Source: Kalmusia sp. IMI 367209
Lineage: Eukaryota > Ascomycota > Dothideomycetes > Pleosporales > Didymosphaeriaceae
DNA: 64,000 nt
Direction: 5' to 3'
Assembly: GCA_027946365.1 (NCBI GenBank)
Contig: JAPEUQ010000010.1
Location: forward strand, 558,001 to 622,000
Shown here: in pieces, positions 58,201 through 64,000 of the stretch
How the letters are laid out: each line of letters begins with the position of its first letter
How positions within the stretch are numbered: the stretch's first letter is position 1
Position numbers and translations under genes: made by a program
The notes under the pieces: generated by a model
What the model was told of the DNA's origin: nothing
Databases searched by the model: none
The model's input: only the letters and a program-made list of their open reading frames with translations

Positions 58201-61200
58201 GAGCATATGGGTCAGACCCTGCCCTGAGAAGAGACAATACATTAGCTTCAGAAATGGAGGCTGCAATGTGCAAAGGCCGAACACCGTAATTATCTGCCTC
58301 ATTCAAGTCCATTCCGAGACTTGGATCGAGAAAATACTCCATCGGCGACGTTTTGCCCCATATGCTGGTGGAATGACTGGATGCAATGTGTAAAGCGGTG
58401 AATCCCTGGTGATTTCTCGTGTTTGGTGAGATTCCCAATTTGATGAGCACCTTATAGACTGAGACAGACTTCGATCTTGTGCTATTGTCGTCTTGCCGAG
58501 CAGCTTCGTGGAATAAGGTGTCCCCAAAGTTATCGACAGCGAGTGGGTCTGCACCTTGTTTTACGAGAAATTCCAGCAATTCCGACTCCCATTTAGGCAC
58601 TGCTAGATGTAGAATACTTCGTCCTGAGTAATCGCGTATGTTTAGATTCGCCCCGAGCTTCAGTACAGTTTCCACCGCCTCCTGGGGCTTATACTGCGAA
58701 AGTGCCAAAGAGAGCAGAGTCTTTCCCTCATTATCCTGGGCGTTTAGATCACAGCCAGCATCGATGAGAATCCTGGCTTCCTTGTCACTGCGGTAGAGCG
58801 TGCTGTCCCGTGCTAGAGCATGGATGGGCGTCCGTCCATCTTTATCTTTCGCGTTAATATCAGCGCCTAGCTCTATGAGTCTTTTGAGAATTGTTTCTGT
58901 ATTAGAAGAAGAGCATCTGGTTGCACATCGGAGGTGCAGGGCCGTGCTCCCTTGACCGTTCTTGACGGTGACGTCGGGCTTGTGGTCCAGGAACCGCAAC
59001 ACCGCCTCATCATGGTAACTCCCGATCATTTTGTGGATAGCTGCCTCAATCACAACACCTCCAGCGGTGGTGATAGAGTTGACGTTTGCTCCATGCTTGA
59101 CGAGAGCGTCTATGACTTCTGGAGAACCGCTGTTGTCTAACAGATTGAAAACAGACTGCCCAGTCTTGGTCAATTTGGAAGCATCTGCTCCAGCGTTAAG
59201 AAGTAACATGATGATCTGATTCGCATCTTCAGATCCAAATCTTCGCCCGCACGCGTAATGAAGAGGTGTATTGCCCTGATTATCCGCATTGTCTACGGGA
59301 CAACCAGCTTTTATTAGCAACTCGAACGCTTCTTGCAATGAAGCCTCGCTTGAAGATCGCCTAGAATGTTGGGTGTTCTCAGCAAATGCATGCATCAGAG
59401 TTATTGGTGTTTCTTCTGGATCGTCTTTTCGGTCTGTTGAGCGCCATAGCCAATGATGACCACGCTTGAAGCTCATCCGAGCACCTCTCTCTAATAAAAC
59501 GCGCATGGTAGCAGGATCGTGGCAACGCGTCGCTTCCCAGACCGCCGTTGTTCCATAGTAACTGACATGTAGCCCTTTATTGGTGAAGACTTCGTGGTCA
59601 ATGTCAACTTCATCTGATTGAAGAATAAGAGCTACTACGCTAGCTCTGGCGTTTTCTGCAGCCCAATGTAGTGCTCGTTGTAGGGTCTCCTTCTTCAAAT
59701 ATGGCATTAGCTCTGCCATTGTTTCGACGTGACCCGCCTGTGCAGCATATTCGACAGCTGTCTCCCCCACCGTCCTTTTCGCATTTCCGCAATGTCTCCC
59801 GGGATTCTCCCGAGATTTTCCGGTCAACGGATTAACTCCAGCTTCTAGGAGAAGTCGGACGACTTCGTGATGATTTGCCTTTGCTGCATGATGAATAACT
59901 CTGTATCCGACATTCTCATCAGAATCATTGTCTGCACCTAACTCTAGCAAAGCTGTTACTGCACTAGGATTTCCTTGGCGTGCAGCATGGGCTAAAGGCG
60001 TCATTCCCGAGGAATCTTTCTTATCAATCGCCTCTCCTTTGCGTGCTAGATGTCGGATGAGATCGCCATGACCAACCCAAGCTGCTGCATGAACAGGCGT
60101 AAATACTTCGCCACAACCTTCTTTGATTTCAAGATCAACCCAAGATTTCAGATTGTTTGAGTCGGCCGAAAAGAATTGGTCCAAAGCCGAGATGAGCGGC
60201 TCTTCGAATTTGGTCTTCGATGCATGCTTCCACCAGTTCGCTGTCGCATACTCAAGTAGAGGATGTTTCAACTTGAGCTCCTTGATTTCCATGTCAAAGC
60301 GAGAATAGCCAGTCATCCAGCTATTATCCGATTCTTCATCCAGGGGCTCCTTCGGCTTCCAATCATCTAGGCACCCGTTGCAGAGATATTTTACACATGT
60401 GACGGCCATCATGTGATGAGTCTCTGCGTGAGTGATGATCGGAAAGTGACTCGGACGTCGATCTGTCTGTATGAGATATTCTGTGAAGCTATGGTGGATG
60501 ACAGAGAGAGTCTCGTCCTCGAGCACCTCTAGTAAAGGCCCGCACGCTGCTCGCACAAGTGCTTTAGTCTCTTTCAAGGTATCGCCTGCACCTCCAATCG
60601 CTTGCAGAACAGCAGCGGCCTATCGTATTCAAAACATGATCAGCGTTTGCCTCATAATCCGTACTTATGTCCATGGAACATACCTCGATGAGTCGTAGAG
60701 GCCTCGTTGTGTGAGTAACCCATTGCAATATGGTCAATTGATGCGCCTCCGGAACACCAGAACGCTTCGAGTGGTCGACAAGCATCTTGTTGTATACATC
60801 TTCTAGAGAATCTGGAACGCTCTCCACGATTTTCGGGATATCAGCCGGTGTAATGTCGACACCCTTGATGGCCTCAATTAGCTCATCGGTCACTAGTCTT
60901 GCATACAGGAACAATCCTTGTGCTCGACGGCAAATGATCGGCTTCAAGGTTTCGTAGAAGGCTGGTGGACCACCGACTGGCTTCAATCGATACTCGACGT
61001 AGAAGTCAACGTCGCCTTCGACATCTTCCGGATCAAGTCGTAATTGCGATACATGGGATCGAAATACATTCTCAATACGAGGGACTGGCCGGCTTGTCAA
61101 GAGGAGCTTGATGGATGCAGGTTTCTGCTGGCCTAGCTCGATGAGCTTTTCTAAGAAGCCTTCGTTGTCGTGATCCATCTCATCCAGAGCATCCGCAATG

Positions 61201-61757
61201 CAGTATGCCTTCGGCATGAAGGATAAGGCATCGCATATCAGACGCCATAGTTCGTCTATGGAAATCGTGTTGATGTCTTTCTCGTCCTTGACATAGCGGC
61301 TGTATAGTTGCTTCTGCAGCCAAGGGCTGAATGCTAGGAGCTGCGAAAGCCAGTCGCGTACGAGATACTTAGGCTCGTGGTTCAAGGCGACAATTTGTCG
61401 GAAGAAAAAGAAGAGCACAGGAACCTGTTCCTCTTGGGAAAGCCTCGCGGCAGTTGACGCAGCGAGAACACTTTTCCCGGCCCCTGCGACAGCCTTGACC
61501 CAGAGAGCACCGACCTGTCGGTTGTCATGCCAGTCTCGGTAAGCCTTTGAGTCTTGGAACCAGTGACCTGTACCCTCTAGGTAACTATTGACATGTTTCC
61601 GATATTCGCTGTTCTCAGAAAGATACTTGGTAGGAGCTAACCATGTTTGGATTAACGCTAAAATATGAGAGCTCTGGGCAAGGTATCCGGCATCATTGAA
61701 ATCTGTGAAATCTTTTTCTGCAAGGATAACGAAATCCGGATCGTCATGTGAAGCCAT
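55292..61757 (-). CDS. NACHT-ankyrin NLR-like protein, 2040 aa
   Basis: Five exons, 61757-60684, 60619-57473, 57317-57199, 57139-56333 and 56267-55292, close in frame as 2040 aa. The four long open frames seen separately are therefore one gene. The NACHT P-loop VKAVAGAGKS is at 88-97, Walker B CIADALDEMD at 186-195 and LLLTSRPVPRIE at 218-229. In front is the usual GHWFQDSKAYRDW. A helical winged-type region leads to over 1500 residues of ankyrin repeats (TPLHYACRAGRPEMVQQLVD, NEGYTPLHYALRSKMWSAAR and many others). The repeats are diverged from each other, so no recent expansion is visible. No recognisable N-terminal effector domain is present beyond about 45 residues. Fungal NLR-like proteins are thought to sense non-self and trigger cell death; the function here is inferred from architecture. 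Confidence 0.92.
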
Positions 61758-62634
61758 TTGGATGAGATGGTCGATGTAGATGAGGGAGTCGAGGCGAGGC
61801 GTGGATTATATGGAGGTTTCACGGCTGTTGCCTGCCCATGGGGGCCTAGCGGGGTTAGGATTCGCGCTAGCCTATGTTTAGAAACCTGCATGAATCAGGC
61901 GACTCACATATCCACTGAAAGACGACTACTGTGAGAGGTTATGATTCACAATGTTAATGGTGTCATCGAAGGGCGCCGAAAGGTAGATCTAGCAAACCCG
62001 TCGAGACACTACTCAGCAGCAAAGTTTACCATGCCATTCATCGTTATCAGGATTGGTCGTTTAGGCTGACTTGCGGACATGTTCCCATCCTGCCTAAAGT
62101 GTCTCAGTGACCCAGCCATCAAGCAAAATGCCCTTCGATCGGCAGCGCCACCCCACTGGCCTTTACATCTCCTCCAAATACGGTACTAAAGTCAAGGCAG
62201 AGGACAATACTACCGCATGGAACAGGGACATTATATATTCGATCAAAAAAAGGCTACAAAGGGAGCGTCAGGCCAACTAGAAAAGCCTCTCGGCTAGAGA
62301 GCACCCGGCTTAGAGTTTTGTTCAAGGCTTATGTTCCTGTTCTCATCCTGTGTCTATCTTGAGACCCGATTGGTTGCAACGTACGTTAATTTTGATGAAC
62401 CGACCAGTCATATCTTCTCATATTCTAGAATTTTGATCGCTCCCAGTGTAGACTTCCGGCTTCGGTGCCACTCAGGAATAGCATAGCGCCAAATATCATT
62501 GGATCAGTTTCTATTATTTGACTTTCCTTAATTTCTTGATAAAGAGACCTTTAATAGAAGGGTCAAGATTGTGACAAAGGCCAAAAAAAAGGCCTACTGT
62601 ATTCTCTTTAAAGAAAGAGAAGAAGCAGAATCAT
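61758..62634. other. Intergenic upstream of the NLR-like gene
   Basis: Likely promoter of the NLR-like gene plus the 3' flank of the broken ThDP gene. No gene, RNA or repeat was recognised. Confidence 0.55.
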
Positions 62635-64000
62635 TTATTCTCGATCCTGCATTAAAGCCTCCACTAACACGCCCTGGCGATCTCCCTGCACTCGCTTGGC
62701 GGCTTTCCCGAGCCCATTCCGCAGTTGTTGCACCGTGCTGACCCTTACACCTTTCATCCATCCCCCTGGTATTTTGCTGGATCACGACCCTTGCAGCAGC
62801 TTCGACTAGAGCAGCGTAGTCTGGAGACGGGTTGAAGGAGATGTTGAGCTCTTCATCCGTAGCACTCTTGTTCAAGCCGTCAGGATACACGAGGGAGGTA
62901 GAATTGCGAGATGCTTTCCAGCTTAGGAGTGTGTTCTCATTAGAAAGTCTTGGTGCACGCATGGAGGAAATGGAAATGCTTACCGCCGTTATTGAGCACC
63001 ACCGTTAGCACTGGAATCTCGTACTTACGTGCTACCCAAGCAGCGCTCGGTGGAGCCGAACACATGAAACAGCCATCACCAACAACCTGACAGACCAAGC
63101 CATTTTGAGCTAGTACATCCTCCCCGGAGGACTGCTTTGCCTGATCTTCCAACGCCAACTTGACTCCAAGGACAGCATCGTTGCTCCACCCTATGCCTGT
63201 CGAGCCGCCATTGGTCCAGCCCCCTGGTCGGTCGCATTGTAGCTGGTTATAAAGAGGTTGACCGTTTGATGATACTTCCACAAAAAAGGTGGTGGACTCT
63301 GGAAGCGACGATTTGAGAAGGCTGCCGATGTTGTGTGCATTCAGAGGTGCATCGTTGGAAAGAAGGGGAAGCGCAGCAATCTTGTTGAGACGCACCTGAT
63401 GAGCCTTTTTGAGTTGATCCCATCGAGCTGCATATTTTGAGTCCTGGAGTGTCTTTTGAATAGAAACATCTTCGCGGATGTATTGTATCATCTGGATCAG
63501 CGCCTCATAGCTATCCGCTCTCCATCGGCCATTCGCAGGAAAAAGGGAAACGTGAATTTGCTAGTTCAGAGGGTCAATGCCAATATGATAGATGCAGGCG
63601 TCCTTGGGTGGTTGATTGCGTGAGGGAATCCATGGCACATCGCAATCGACTAGTAAGACAACGTCTGCATTGCATGTGCAGTCATCAAACCCGAGAGAAT
63701 AGCCCACAAATGCCCGATGCGAGAAGGGGAAACACGCGTCGCTCCCGAGTGAGTCGTAGATGCGTAGACCCGGGATTAGCTTTGCGAGTGTCACAAGCTG
63801 TTCTGGACAGCGAAGATCTCGACCCGAATACCCAGTAATCAGTAAAGGCCGTTCTGCATGAACGAGTGCTTGAGTGATTTTGTGTACAGCATCGCGGGGT
63901 AGGGCACTAGGACCTACAGGTACCCACTGATCTTGTGAGAGTGAGTATGGTTAATGCTTTCAGCTAATGTTTCCCGCGGGCTCGCAAGGTAAACAGGACC
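62635..64000 (-). pseudogene. Broken thiamine-diphosphate enzyme (benzoylformate decarboxylase/ALS-like)
   Basis: Runs off the window end; the N-terminal part is not visible. The central domain (RPLLITGYSGRD, LIPGLRIYDSLGSDACF) and the ThDP-binding domain (VVGDGCFMCSAPP, then LTVVLNNGG with the conserved GDG and NN) are clear. Breaks: a one-base deletion in ATTAACCATAC near 63951, which separates GPVYLASPRETLAE from SQDQWVPVGP; an in-frame TAG at about 63560 after IDPLN; a lost base at the GGCGG intron donor near 62982 that shifts the next exon (WKASRNSTS); and another frame change near 62750, after which the normal tail TVQQLRNGLGKAAKRVQ ends at 62635. Several breaks are in short homopolymers, so some could be assembly errors, but the TAG cannot be. 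Relatives decarboxylate 2-keto acids. Confidence 0.8.

Overview
The window reads as nuclear DNA of a filamentous ascomycete fungus, most likely a dothideomycete. The reasons are short GT-AG introns (mostly 46-70 bp), a Nik1/Os-1-type histidine kinase with six HAMP units, a Zn2Cys6 transcription factor, a HET-domain protein, a NACHT-ankyrin protein and a tRNA-Gly with a short intron. The class assignment is an inference. I rebuilt exon structures by hand from splice signals and reading phase; every multi-exon model below closes in frame.

Left part (about 1-23 kb) is a gene-dense housekeeping block: an F-box protein, a RING/SNF2 ATPase like Uls1/Ris1, the osmosensing hybrid kinase Nik1, an acidic AP-1-accessory-like protein (Laa2-like) diverging from the nucleoporin Nsp1, the mitochondrial ATPase inhibitor IF1, and a 14-3-3 protein. 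Intergenic spaces here are ordinary and GC-balanced to GC-rich.

Middle part (about 23-44 kb) is accessory. It has an F-box/2EXR-like protein, a secreted tannase/feruloyl esterase, an unknown protein with a Cys/His cluster, a secreted Lys/Thr-rich protein whose C-terminal half looks like a deaminase-fold domain, an F-box-like protein with a finger-like tail, and a HET-domain protein. Between them lie long AT-rich gene-poor stretches, a roughly 370-bp MITE-like element with 65-bp inverted repeats, a decayed EthD gene, minisatellites, an intron-containing tRNA-Gly and what looks like a degenerate tRNA-Gly copy. Transition-type differences in the repeats suggest RIP-like mutation.

Right part (about 44-64 kb) carries a second hybrid histidine kinase (GAF/PAS type), a Zn2Cys6 regulator beside an NmrA-like reductase, a single-pass wall-sensor-like membrane protein, a 2040-residue NACHT-ankyrin NLR-like protein rebuilt from five exons, and a thiamine-diphosphate enzyme broken by a nonsense codon and several frameshifts that runs off the window end.

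The candidates most worth a second look are the secreted deaminase-like protein, the HET and NLR-like pair in the accessory half, the broken ThDP enzyme, and the MITE/tRNA-fragment neighbourhood.
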